From Streptomyces sp. YIM 121038 (lineage in GTDB: Bacteria > Actinomycetota > Actinomycetes > Streptomycetales > Streptomycetaceae), in contig NZ_CP030772.1 of assembly GCF_006088715.1 (NCBI RefSeq), positions 372,001 to 436,000 on the forward strand: a stretch of 64,000 bases of DNA, given 5' to 3'. The notes beneath the pieces were generated by a model, which was given only the letters and a program-made list of their open reading frames with translations, was not told the DNA's origin and did no database searches. The translations under genes and the position numbers were made by a program. This document shows, one piece after another, positions 57,166-64,000 of the stretch (position 1 is its first letter; every line of letters starts with the position of its first letter).

Positions 57166-57721
57166 CGGGCGCGACCACTTAGACACCACGATGATCACGA
57201 AGCCCGCGCCTGTCCTGCTCTACGCCGACCGGCCCGTGCTCAACCAACCACGCAACCAGGGAACTTGCACAAGCCCTGGCGGCGAAGCGGTACGGTGCCC
57301 CGTGGCTGAGGCAGGTCACCGAGGGCTGGTTCGGCGTGCAGCATCGGACCGACGAAGACCGGCACTCCTGGACCGAGCGGCTTATTCAGCTGTGCGCTGC
57401 GCTGCGCCCGGAGCACCGCGGTGGCAGCTACTGGTGGCCGGAGTCTGGACCCAGATGGACGTCGAGCTCCGACGGGCGCAGCTGGAGAGGCTGAGCCCGC
57501 CGCTGCTCTGCAGCCTGCCGGCGGTCGGCACAAAGCTGTGCGACCGGATTCCTGACGGCGCTGCACCTGGCCGGACACGGTCCTTGAGGCCCTGCTGCCG
57601 CTGCGGCGTGGCACAGGAACGGGCGGGCGCGCCCCTGGGCGGAGTCGGTCCAGGGGCCTGGACCCTCGTGGCGCTTTCGTACCTTGACCGTATTCTGGGG
57701 TGTGACGGGAAGGAGCAGTTG
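57166..57721. other. Region upstream of the intact Uma2 gene
   Basis: The plus strand holds a possible coding remnant (AQALAAKRYGAPWLRQVTEG, then WFGVQHRTDEDRHSWTERL) from about 57265 to 57480 that ends without a recognisable family. The 3' part, CCGTATTCTGG then GTGACGGGAAGGAG, is shared with the truncated Uma2 locus at about 39950 and likely contains the Uma2 promoter. Confidence 0.4.
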
Positions 57722-58276
57722 ATGAGCGTCGATGCGATCATGCACACCGAGTTTCCCGAGGGTTACACGGTCTTCTTCGGCGTGGACGGGAAGGTGATCA
57801 TGACCCCGCAGAGCTTCGAGCACTCCAGCACGATCAAGTCGTTGCTGTACGACACGATCGTGTCTCTGGGACGTCACGCGAAGACCGCCTCCGACGTCTA
57901 CATCGACTTTCCTGCCGACGAGAATTCCGCCCCCGACCTGGCGATCCTGCGTGAGGACGCGCGGAAGCAGGGCAAGCGCTACAGCTTCGAGGACGTCCTG
58001 CTGATCGCCGAGGTGGTCTCGGTCTCCTCCGCACGCAAGGACTACGACGACTGCACTGCCAAGTACGGCCGCTACGGCATTCCGGTCTACGTGATCGTGG
58101 ACCCGTACGCCGGGGAGGTCGTCGTCCACACCGAACCCGCCGGGGCCGGCTACATCACGGCACGCACCCACCCCTACGGCACCGGCAAGCTCCCCATCGA
58201 GCTGGCCGACGGGCGGACCTTCACCCTCGACCTGGACGAGCTGCCCCGGCCCGAACCGGAGACGGGTACCCGCTGA
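57722..58276 (+). CDS. Uma2-family (DUF820) nuclease-like protein
   Basis: A 184-residue protein from ATG 57722 with AAGGAG upstream. Uma2 proteins have a PD-(D/E)XK nuclease-like fold and are very common in Streptomyces; most have no known role. Here FPADENSAPDLAIL supplies the Pro-Asp, LLIAEVVSVSS the E-x-V part, and VYVIVDPYAGEVVVHTE the following strand. A truncated copy at 39982-40344 shows that the gene and its upstream region were duplicated. The frame is intact. Confidence 0.85.
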   Translation: MSVDAIMHTEFPEGYTVFFGVDGKVIMTPQSFEHSSTIKSLLYDTIVSLGRHAKTASDVYIDFPADENSAPDLAILREDARKQGKRYSFEDVLLIAEVVSVSSARKDYDDCTAKYGRYGIPVYVIVDPYAGEVVVHTEPAGAGYITARTHPYGTGKLPIELADGRTFTLDLDELPRPEPETGTR

Positions 58277-58375
58277 AGGAGCCGCCCGTGAACGGAGACG
58301 GCTGAGATTTGCTGCAAACCCCTTCATGCGATGACCTGGGCAACTTATGAGCAGGGAACTTCCCGTCGACGGCTA

Positions 58376-58410
58376 ACGAAGTGCAAACGGTAATAGGTGT
58401 GTGCCCACGA
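58376..58410 (+). repeat. 35-bp direct repeat, left copy
   Basis: ACGAAGTGCAAACGGTAATA followed by GGTGTGTGCCCACGA. The same 35 bases with one change (T to C) occur at 61262-61296 in the same orientation. The pair brackets the IS1182-like fragment, the FabH-like gene and the ISL3 fragment. Confidence 0.75.
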
Positions 58411-58895
58411 TGTGGTGCTGCAGAACCTGCACGGCCTGTCGGACTTCGAGACAGTCCTGGAACTGCGCTGCGACCTGCGATGGAAGGCCGCCTGCAGGCT
58501 CGGTTTGCTGGATACGGCCTTCGACCCGTCGCTGCCGACGTACTTCCGGCGCCGCCTGCAGCGCTCAAGGGCACCGGACCGGCTGTTCACCAAGGTCGAA
58601 GAGGTCGTGGCGGCCACCGGCGTGCTCAAGGGGAAACACCGGCGTGCCCTGGACTCGACCGTCTTCGATGACGCGGTGGCCGCCCAGGACACCGTCACCC
58701 AGCTGATCGCGGCCATCCGGGCCGTGGCCCGCGAAGTCCCCGGCGCTCGCGAGGCCATCGCCGAGTACTGCACCGCCCATGACTATGCCGTCCCGGGCAA
58801 ATCGAAGATCGCCTGGAACGACGAGGCGGCCCGTGCCGCCCTGGTTGACGCGCTGGTCACCGATGCCCACCGGGTGAGGTGGCGAACCGCACGCT
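58397..58895 (+). pseudogene. IS1182-like transposase N-terminal fragment
   Basis: Reads VVLQNLHGLSDFETVLELRC, DLRWKAACRLGLLDTAF, TGVLKGKHRRALDSTVFDD and DTVTQLIAAIRAVAREVPGA, then leaves the family after VTDAHRV. This subgroup differs from the three IS1182 elements above. The catalytic C-terminal part is missing. Confidence 0.65.
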
Positions 58896-59096
58896 GGGTG
58901 CGCGCGGGTGGTGCGCCTTTCGAGGTGAACGCGCCTGGTTGAGGTGAAATATCCAGGTCATGCTTGAAGGGACAACTGTGCGGGCTTGTGCGTCGCCTGC
59001 TTGCCAGCTGTGCCTTCGTCGGCTGGGTCACGTGCGGACATGCATCCGGCTCAGGGGTGTACCTGTGGGGGCCGAAACCGCCAGGAGGGTTCGTCA

Positions 59097-60302
59097 ATGA
59101 GTTTTGTGAGTGCGGGACCGATCGCGATGGCGGGTTATCTCCCCGCGAAGAAACTGCTGGCTGACGGGGTGGCTGAGCTGGCCGCGGTGCTTCGCGCCCG
59201 GACCGCCCTGCCCGAGGAGTACATCGCGGTCATCGAGCAGACCTCGATGCTGCCCGGGCGTGTGGAGACCAATGAGGAGGGCTGGAGCGGTCGGCCGTGG
59301 TTCGACGCGTGGCTGCGGGCTCTGCCGGAGAAGAAGAGGGCAGACCCCTTCCAGGGCGCGGTTGAGCGCCGGCGTGTGCCCCTGGACCCGGTATCGGTCC
59401 GGGAGTCCCTCCACCCGCATCCGATGCTGCCCTCGGACGCCGAGACCCTGGCCGGAGCCATGGCCCTGCTGAATGCGGGCGTCGACTGGGACGAGGTGGA
59501 CCTGGTGCTGGTCGCCTCCCAGGTTCCCGACCTGGCCCTGCCCTCGAACGCCTCGCTGGTCCAGCACAAGCTGGGGCTGTCCAACGCAGGCGCCTACGCC
59601 CTCGATACGTGCTGTTCGTCGGGGGTGACGATGCTGGAGACTGCCTGCGCGTTGGTCCGCGCTGGCATGAAGCGCAACGTCCTGATCGTCGCCAGCTACA
59701 TCGACTCCCACGTCACCGACCGGTCGGACTACTTCAGCATCAATACCGGCGACGCTGCCGTCGCCATGCTCATCTCCCGGGTCGAGGACGGCTTCGGCTA
59801 CATTGCCTCGCACTCCCACAGTCAGGGCAGCCGCCACCAGGGCATCATCTTTGAACGCCGCACCCCCCAGCTGAGCCGCCCCCGTCCCTCGGGCCTGGAC
59901 CAGGCCCAGCTCTTCACTACCTTCAAAGACCCGAAGATCACCAAAGAGATCGCAGCCCACGCCACACAAGACCTCACCCGTGTCGTGGCACGGACCCTTG
60001 GCAAAGCCGGCCTGACCACCACCGACATCGACTTCCTCGTCACCCACCAGCCCGTCGCCTGGGCCCCGAACGCATGGCGCACCGCCCTGGACATCCCCGC
60101 CGACCGCTTTCTCGACACCTTCACCGAATACGGCAACATCGCCAACTGCTGCGCCCCGGTGAACCTCCTCGAAGGCGTCCAGCGCGGGCTCGTGGGCAGC
60201 AGCGACCGGGTCATGGTCACCTCCTCCGGCGCGGGAGAGAACGTAATCGCCGTGTTCCTGACGGCCCCACCTCAGCTGATCGGCAACTGCCGCCTCGGCT
60301 GA
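59097..60302 (+). CDS. FabH-like beta-ketoacyl synthase III
   Basis: A 401-residue KAS III-family enzyme from ATG 59097, with AGGAGGG eight bases upstream (the open frame extends to 58986). The nucleophile is Cys173 in LDTCCSSGVTML, with His317 in FLVTHQPVAW and Asn347 in EYGNIANCC, so the Cys-His-Asn triad is complete. Such enzymes start polyketide or fatty acid chains, or act as acyltransferases in secondary metabolism. The sequence is longer than housekeeping FabH (about 320-340) and has an extra N-terminal segment, which points to a specialised role. It lies alone, with IS fragments on both sides, and is probably a remnant of a biosynthetic cluster. The ISL3 fragment begins directly after its stop. 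Confidence 0.85.
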   Translation: MSFVSAGPIAMAGYLPAKKLLADGVAELAAVLRARTALPEEYIAVIEQTSMLPGRVETNEEGWSGRPWFDAWLRALPEKKRADPFQGAVERRRVPLDPVSVRESLHPHPMLPSDAETLAGAMALLNAGVDWDEVDLVLVASQVPDLALPSNASLVQHKLGLSNAGAYALDTCCSSGVTMLETACALVRAGMKRNVLIVASYIDSHVTDRSDYFSINTGDAAVAMLISRVEDGFGYIASHSHSQGSRHQGIIFERRTPQLSRPRPSGLDQAQLFTTFKDPKITKEIAAHATQDLTRVVARTLGKAGLTTTDIDFLVTHQPVAWAPNAWRTALDIPADRFLDTFTEYGNIANCCAPVNLLEGVQRGLVGSSDRVMVTSSGAGENVIAVFLTAPPQLIGNCRLG

Positions 60303-60329
60303 CCCCCGCCCCGGAACGCGGCCGGCGTG

Positions 60330-60902
60330 ACACCCGGGGCCTCCATGTCCAAGATGATCGTTCCGTAGACGTGCCCCTTCTTCAGAGCGAAATCATCGAC
60401 ACCCAGCACCCGGGGTGCGGCGCCAACGCGCTTGTCCGGAAGCCTGCGTACGAGTCTGCGCAGGGAGGTTCGCACTCGTCGGGATGGACAGGTGCGTGGC
60501 GAGCCGGGCGCCCGGCCGACCGGCGAGCGCCAGTGCGATCTTCTCCAGCGAGTGGCGCAGGAACGGTGTGCGCCGTGCGAATCGCTTGGTGAGCCCGTCC
60601 ACCTGCTCGACCAAACGTGCGGCGACCCCACGCAGTGGCTGGGCAGAGGAACCGTCGCACCAGCAGATCGAGCACGACCTCCCGCCCGGCCGCTGCGAAA
60701 TCGGCAAGACGCCGCCAGTAAACCGCCATGAACACGGCCGGATAGTGCGCCGCAGTCGGGACAAGCCGCTTCACGCGTCACCGTTCGAGCCACGAGAAGC
60801 TGTTTCACATCTTCTTTCCGCACGTCACGGCACTGTGAGGTGCGAACGGTTTCTGGTTTCCGTTCGGTTTGGCGTCGATGGACGGGCAGTCGAACGGCGG
60901 GA
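60330..60902 (-). pseudogene. ISL3-family transposase N-terminal fragment
   Basis: Segments in several frames are TREAACPDCGALSGRVHG (zinc-finger start), EVVLDLLVRRFLCP, VDGLTKRFARRTPFLRHSL, SLRRLVRRLPDKRVGAAP and VLGVDDFALKKGHVYGTI (first Asp). It ends about 30 bases after the FabH-like stop. The C-terminal catalytic part is absent. Confidence 0.75.
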
Positions 60903-61261
60903 ATGTGGGCGTGTGCGCCCCGCGGTTCGGCCGCTGGCCCTCCGAGGGGCGAACGTCCCCGCCCAGCACCGTTGAGGAGCGCGGGATTTCTCCTGCCCGG
61001 CGTGTGCGAGGACCTCGTAGTGGCCCTGTCAGGTGTGGGTCTGCCCGGTGTTTGGGGCCGGCAACCTGGGGGCGGAGGGAACATGGCTGGTTGGAGTGGT
61101 GCCCGGCGGGCGTCCCCTGCCGGGCACCGGCCGTCCTTGCGCGCCAGGGCGGCCGAGCTCTATGGAGACCGCCGCCCCGGGGTCTGGATGGTGTCCCTGA
61201 GGGGCCCTGCGTTTCCCGGACAGCTGACTATTAGCTAATTCAGGCCGCGATCTGCTGGTTT

Positions 61262-61296
61262 ACGAAGTGCAAACGGTAACAGGTGTGTGCCCACGA
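61262..61296 (+). repeat. 35-bp direct repeat, right copy
   Basis: Matches 58376-58410 with one change. Unlike the left copy it is completed by GTGGGCACAC, forming a full palindrome. Confidence 0.75.
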
Positions 61297-61306
61297 GTGG
61301 GCACAC
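61285..61306. repeat. Perfect 10-bp palindrome
   Basis: GTGTGCCCAC, then GA, then GTGGGCACAC. It overlaps the right direct repeat. It could be a recombinase or repressor site; the left repeat contains only its first half. Confidence 0.7.
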
Positions 61307-61316
61307 TTCTCCGGCG

Positions 61317-61361
61317 GAGGCGGATCGAGGCGGATTCAGGCGGATTCAGGCGGATTCAGGA
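61317..61361 (+). repeat. Short tandem repeat, 10-bp unit AGGCGGATTC
   Basis: Four successive units starting near 61317; the first is AGGCGGATCG and the next three are AGGCGGATTC. The meaning is unknown. Confidence 0.7.
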
Positions 61362-61461
61362 GGACGGAAAAGTCCGGGTTTTCCGCAAAACCGCAGGTGA
61401 GAAGGGTCTCAGTTTCGGGTTCGACTCCCCTGGTGTCCTGCGCCAGAAATCCCGAGGGTTA

Positions 61462-62465
61462 GGCACTGTTTCTCGGATCACGTGCGAAGCCAGATGGCGA
61501 GGGCTGCGAGGGTGATGGTGCCGAGGTAGATGTAGCCGCGTTTCTCGTAGCGGGTTGCGACGGCGCGGAAGCCCTTGAGGCGGTTGATGGCCCGTTCAAC
61601 GGTGTTGCGCTTCTTGTAACGCTCGCTGTCGAATCCGGTGGGCCGACCGCCGCGGGAACCTCGGTTTCGCCGGTGTCTTTGCTGGTCGAGGCGTTCGGGG
61701 ATGGTGTGCCGGATTCCGCGTCGTCGCAGGTAACGGCGGTTCTTCCGGGACGTGTAGGCCTTGTCGGCCAGCACGTGATCGGGGCGGCTCCGTGGCCGCC
61801 CAACTCCGCTGCGGGGCACGGAAATCTGGCTCAGCACCCGCTCGAACTGAGGCCCGTCACCGTAGTGTCCGGGTGTCAGGACAAAGGTGAGGGGTCTGCA
61901 TCGTCCGTCGGCAGCGAGGTGGATTTTGGTGGTGAACCCGCCGCGGGAACGTCCCAGGCATTCGCCGAGCGGACCACCTCCTCCAGCCGGACGACCAGTT
62001 TCCGCACCACCGGATCGACCTGGTTCGTACCCCGCCCCGCCCCCTTTTGAGGGGGCGGGGCCGAGGGGGCTTTCCTCGCGCCGGCAGCATGCTGGTGCGC
62101 CCGCACCGTGGTGGAGTCCACCGAGATGTCCCAGTCGATCCGGCCCTCTGCGTCCTCGGCCGCCTGGGCGCGAGACAGCAGCATCGCCCACGTTCCGTCC
62201 GCCGACCAGCGGCGATGACGTTTGTAGACCGTCTCCCACGGTCCGAACCGCTCCGGCAGGTCCCGCCACTGCACACCCGTCCGCACCCGATACAACACCC
62301 CGTTGATCACCCGCCGATGGTCACTCCACCGGCCTCCACGCGCACCACCACGAGGCAGGAGCGACTCCAGGCGATCCCACTCCGCATTCGTCAAATCCCC
62401 ACGACCCATACACCCAGCCTGACCCCAACACCCATGTCACGTCAGGAGATCCGAGAAACAGTGCC
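61462..62465. mobile_element. IS5-family (IS427-like) element, copy 2
   Basis: Same 1004-bp element as copy 1, inverted, with TA at 61460-61461 and 62466-62467. Its insertion changes the IS630 stop from TAA to TAG without altering the protein. Confidence 0.9.
61478..62409 (-). CDS. IS5/IS427-type transposase, copy 2
   Basis: Identical frames to copy 1: N-terminal frame from 62409 (MGRGDLTNAEWDRLESLLPR) and C-terminal frame to 61478 (ending TLAALAIWLRT). The same frameshift arrangement is conserved. Confidence 0.8.
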
Positions 62466-63808
62466 TAGTTCTGCTCGGGTTTGTGAGTGTTGGCTCCGAC
62501 CTTGGCGAGGTGGTCGGCGAGGGAGTTGAGGATCTCGTCGGCGGTCTTGGTCCAGGTGAAGGGCCGCGGGTTCTCGTTCCAGGTGTCGATCCACGCGGTG
62601 ATGTCGTCCTCCAGGGCCTTCACCGACGTGTGGACGCCCCGGCGGATGAGTTTGTCGGTCAGCAGGCCGAACCACCGCTCGACTTGGTTCATCCAGGAGG
62701 AGCCGGTGGGGGTGAAGTGGACGTGGAAGCGGGGGTGTTTGCCCAGCCACGCCTTGATCTCGGCGGTGTTGTGGGTGGCGTAGTTGTCACAGACCAGATG
62801 GACGTCGAGGTCGGCCGGCACCGCCTTGTCGATCCGGATCAGGAACTTCTTGAACTCGATGGCCCGGTGGCGGCGGTGCAGTGCCGATATGACGGTGCCG
62901 TCGGCGATGTTGAAGGCGGCGAACAGGCTGGTGATGCCGTGCCTGTAGTAGTCGTGGGTACGCCGCTCGGGCATGCCCGGCATTATCGGCAGCACCAGTT
63001 GTGACCGGTCCAGCGCCTGGATCTGGGACTTCTCGTCGACGCACAGCACCACCGCCTTCTCCGGCGGGTGGTGGTACAGCCCGACTACATCGACGACCTT
63101 CGCGACGAACTGTGGATCGGTGGAGAGCTTGAAGGAATCCTGAAGGTGCGGCTTGAGGTCGAACCGCTTCCAGATCCGCCCGATCGTCGACTTGGACAGT
63201 CCCGAGTGCTTCGCCATCGAAGCCCGTGACCAGTGGGTGTCCTTGCCGGGGCTGGACTCCAAAGTCGCCACGATGACGTCCTCGACCCGGTCGAGGAGGA
63301 TCGAGGGCGGCCGGCCCACCCGGGCCTCATCGGACAGACCGTCAAGACGTTTGACGATGAACCGGGCCCGCCAGCGTTCCACCGTCGATTCGTCGACGCC
63401 GAGGTCGGTCGCGGCCTGTCGGTTCGTGCCGCCCTCCGCGCAGCGGAGCACGATTCTTGCGCGCAGCGCCAGGTACTGGGCGGTCCTCGCCCGCCTCTCC
63501 CACCGGATGAGCTGATCCCGTTCACCCTCGCTCAGGACCAGGTCGGCCTTCGGCCGACCGATCGGGCCGGTGTCCTCGAGCCCGGCCATCCGCTCCATCG
63601 CGAAGGCCCCGCGCCACTTCCGTACCGTCTTGAGCGCAACGCCAACGGCCCGCGCGGCGCCCGCATTCGACATCCCATCGGCACACGCCAGGATGATCCG
63701 GGCCCGCTCGGCGGGCCGCCGATCCGGCGACCCCGCCCGCCGCAGCAACTCGACACGCTCGTCCTCGGACATCGTGATCTCCACCGCGGAAGGCCCCGGA
63801 TGCGACAT
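62465..63808 (-). CDS. IS630-family transposase c, intact
   Basis: 447 residues from ATG 63808. HTH: ACADGMSNAGAARAVGVALK and TNRQAATDLGVDESTVERWR. Catalytic domain: KAVVLCVDEKSQIQALDRSQ (first Asp), HLVCDNYATHNTAEIKAWLG (second Asp) and GSSWMNQVERWFGLLTDKLI (Glu). It ends HLAKVGANTHKPEQN with TAG at 62465-62467. The partial relative at 34574-35240 lost this catalytic half. It should be functional. Confidence 0.88.
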   Translation of the reverse strand: MSHPGPSAVEITMSEDERVELLRRAGSPDRRPAERARIILACADGMSNAGAARAVGVALKTVRKWRGAFAMERMAGLEDTGPIGRPKADLVLSEGERDQLIRWERRARTAQYLALRARIVLRCAEGGTNRQAATDLGVDESTVERWRARFIVKRLDGLSDEARVGRPPSILLDRVEDVIVATLESSPGKDTHWSRASMAKHSGLSKSTIGRIWKRFDLKPHLQDSFKLSTDPQFVAKVVDVVGLYHHPPEKAVVLCVDEKSQIQALDRSQLVLPIMPGMPERRTHDYYRHGITSLFAAFNIADGTVISALHRRHRAIEFKKFLIRIDKAVPADLDVHLVCDNYATHNTAEIKAWLGKHPRFHVHFTPTGSSWMNQVERWFGLLTDKLIRRGVHTSVKALEDDITAWIDTWNENPRPFTWTKTADEILNSLADHLAKVGANTHKPEQN

Positions 63809-63857
63809 ACCAAGCAGGGTACTTACTAACCCTCGGGATTTCTGGCGCATCACACTA

Positions 63858-64000
63858 CTGAGTTTTTCGTTGGTTCTGTGGGTGCAGGGGCTTCGGCGGT
63901 GTGAGCATGCTGGTGTGTCTTCCGAGTCGCAGGCTGTTGTTTCCGATGTCTCCGTTCTGCCTTTGACGCGGCCGCAGTTGGCCGAGGCCCGTCGCATGCG
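63858..64000 (+). mobile_element. IS630-family element (copy of a), cut by the window end
   Basis: Begins CTGAGTTTTTCGTTGGTTCT right after TA 63856-63857, which it shares with the end of IS630 c. The sequence matches the start of IS630 a. Confidence 0.85.
63870..64000 (+). CDS. IS630-family transposase, 5' end only
   Basis: Reads SSESQAVVSDVSVLPLTRPQ and LAEARRM to the window edge, identical to the N-terminus of the transposase at 54339-55471. Confidence 0.8.
   Translation, partial: MVLWVQGLRRCEHAGVSSESQAVVSDVSVLPLTRPQLAEARRM

Larger units (their letters stand above)
60903..61432. other. IS-free region with repeats
   Basis: No supported gene. It contains the right copy of the 35-bp direct repeat, a perfect palindrome and a short tandem repeat (listed separately). 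Confidence 0.5.
61433..63855. mobile_element. IS630-family element c, interrupted by IS5 copy 2
   Basis: The inverted ends share TGCGCCAGAAATCCCGAGGG and TTAG at 61439-61461 and on the right up to 63855. GTGT precedes on both sides with two mismatches. TA follows the right end (63856-63857), but the left flank is not TA. IS5 copy 2 lies at 61462-62465. Confidence 0.8.

Noticed and set aside
61399..61445. tRNA-like 3' end (GGGTTCGACTCCC) that could be an integration site
   Set aside because: The T-stem pairs over only three bases, and no matching acceptor or anticodon arm is found upstream.
1..64000. CRISPR arrays and cas genes
   Set aside because: No set of regularly spaced repeats was seen. 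The only short tandem repeat (61317-61361) has no spacers.

Overview
The window is high-GC actinomycete DNA with Streptomyces-like codon usage, GTG and TTG starts and Streptomyces-type insertion sequences. Its character is that of a chromosome arm or large linear plasmid that has become an insertion-sequence (IS) graveyard. More than 20 IS copies or relics are present, from IS3, IS4, IS5, IS110, IS256, IS630, IS701, IS1182, IS1380, ISAs1, ISKra4 and ISL3. Many are nested inside one another. Between them lie islands of natural-product biosynthesis and a few cargo genes. Many coding regions carry frameshifts or nonsense codons. Some could be assembly indels, but truncations at IS borders and lesions shared between copies show that much of the decay is real.

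Layout. 1-6.4 kb: recombinase fragment, cytochrome P450, DUF5988-like small gene, then an ISKra4-type element (2823-5109, 8-bp target duplication) that splits an IS4-type transposase. 6.7-9.05 kb: an intact, translationally coupled flavin reductase and FAD-dependent halogenase. 9.05-13.56 kb: three IS701 elements in a row separated by CTAG, the first placed at the halogenase stop codon. 13.6-19.7 kb: a small duplicated gene and a fourth IS701 copy. That copy is interrupted by a 4.3-kb element with inverted ends carrying an IS1182 and a beta-propeller protein gene. 19.8-22.2 kb: a second IS1182 and an AT-richer hypothetical gene. 22.4-32.8 kb (minus strand): an intact KS-AT-ACP-TE polyketide synthase module preceded by a prenyl-synthase fragment, then a decayed polyunsaturated-fatty-acid-synthase-like multienzyme (KS, AT, ACP, FabL-like reductase, KS, CLF, partial KR) led by a DUF5988 gene. 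33.1-37.3 kb: an Lsr2-family gene between two inverted ISAs1 copies of equal length. 37.3-43.9 kb: IS1182, an IS-interrupted Uma2 gene, IS5, IS3 and IS5 relics. 43.9-46.7 kb: a structured region that looks like a TnpB-element right end, and a 668-residue TnpB. 47-54.3 kb: IS256, duplicated small gene, IS3 and IS701 relics, and IS1380 interrupted by IS701 interrupted by IS5. 54.3-57.2 kb: two IS630 elements, one with a passenger gene. 57.7-60.3 kb: intact Uma2 and an intact FabH-like ketosynthase. 60.3-64 kb: ISL3 relic, direct repeats, an IS630 interrupted by a second copy of the IS5, and the start of another IS630.

How the parts fit. The P450, reductase/halogenase pair, polyketide synthases and FabH-like enzyme are all secondary-metabolism functions. 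I infer they are remnants of one or more biosynthetic clusters broken up by transposition. The pieces most worth study are the Lsr2 gene between inverted IS copies, the large TnpB with nearby structured RNA candidates, the beta-propeller cargo element, the IS630 passenger gene, and the PUFA-synthase-like and PKS region.
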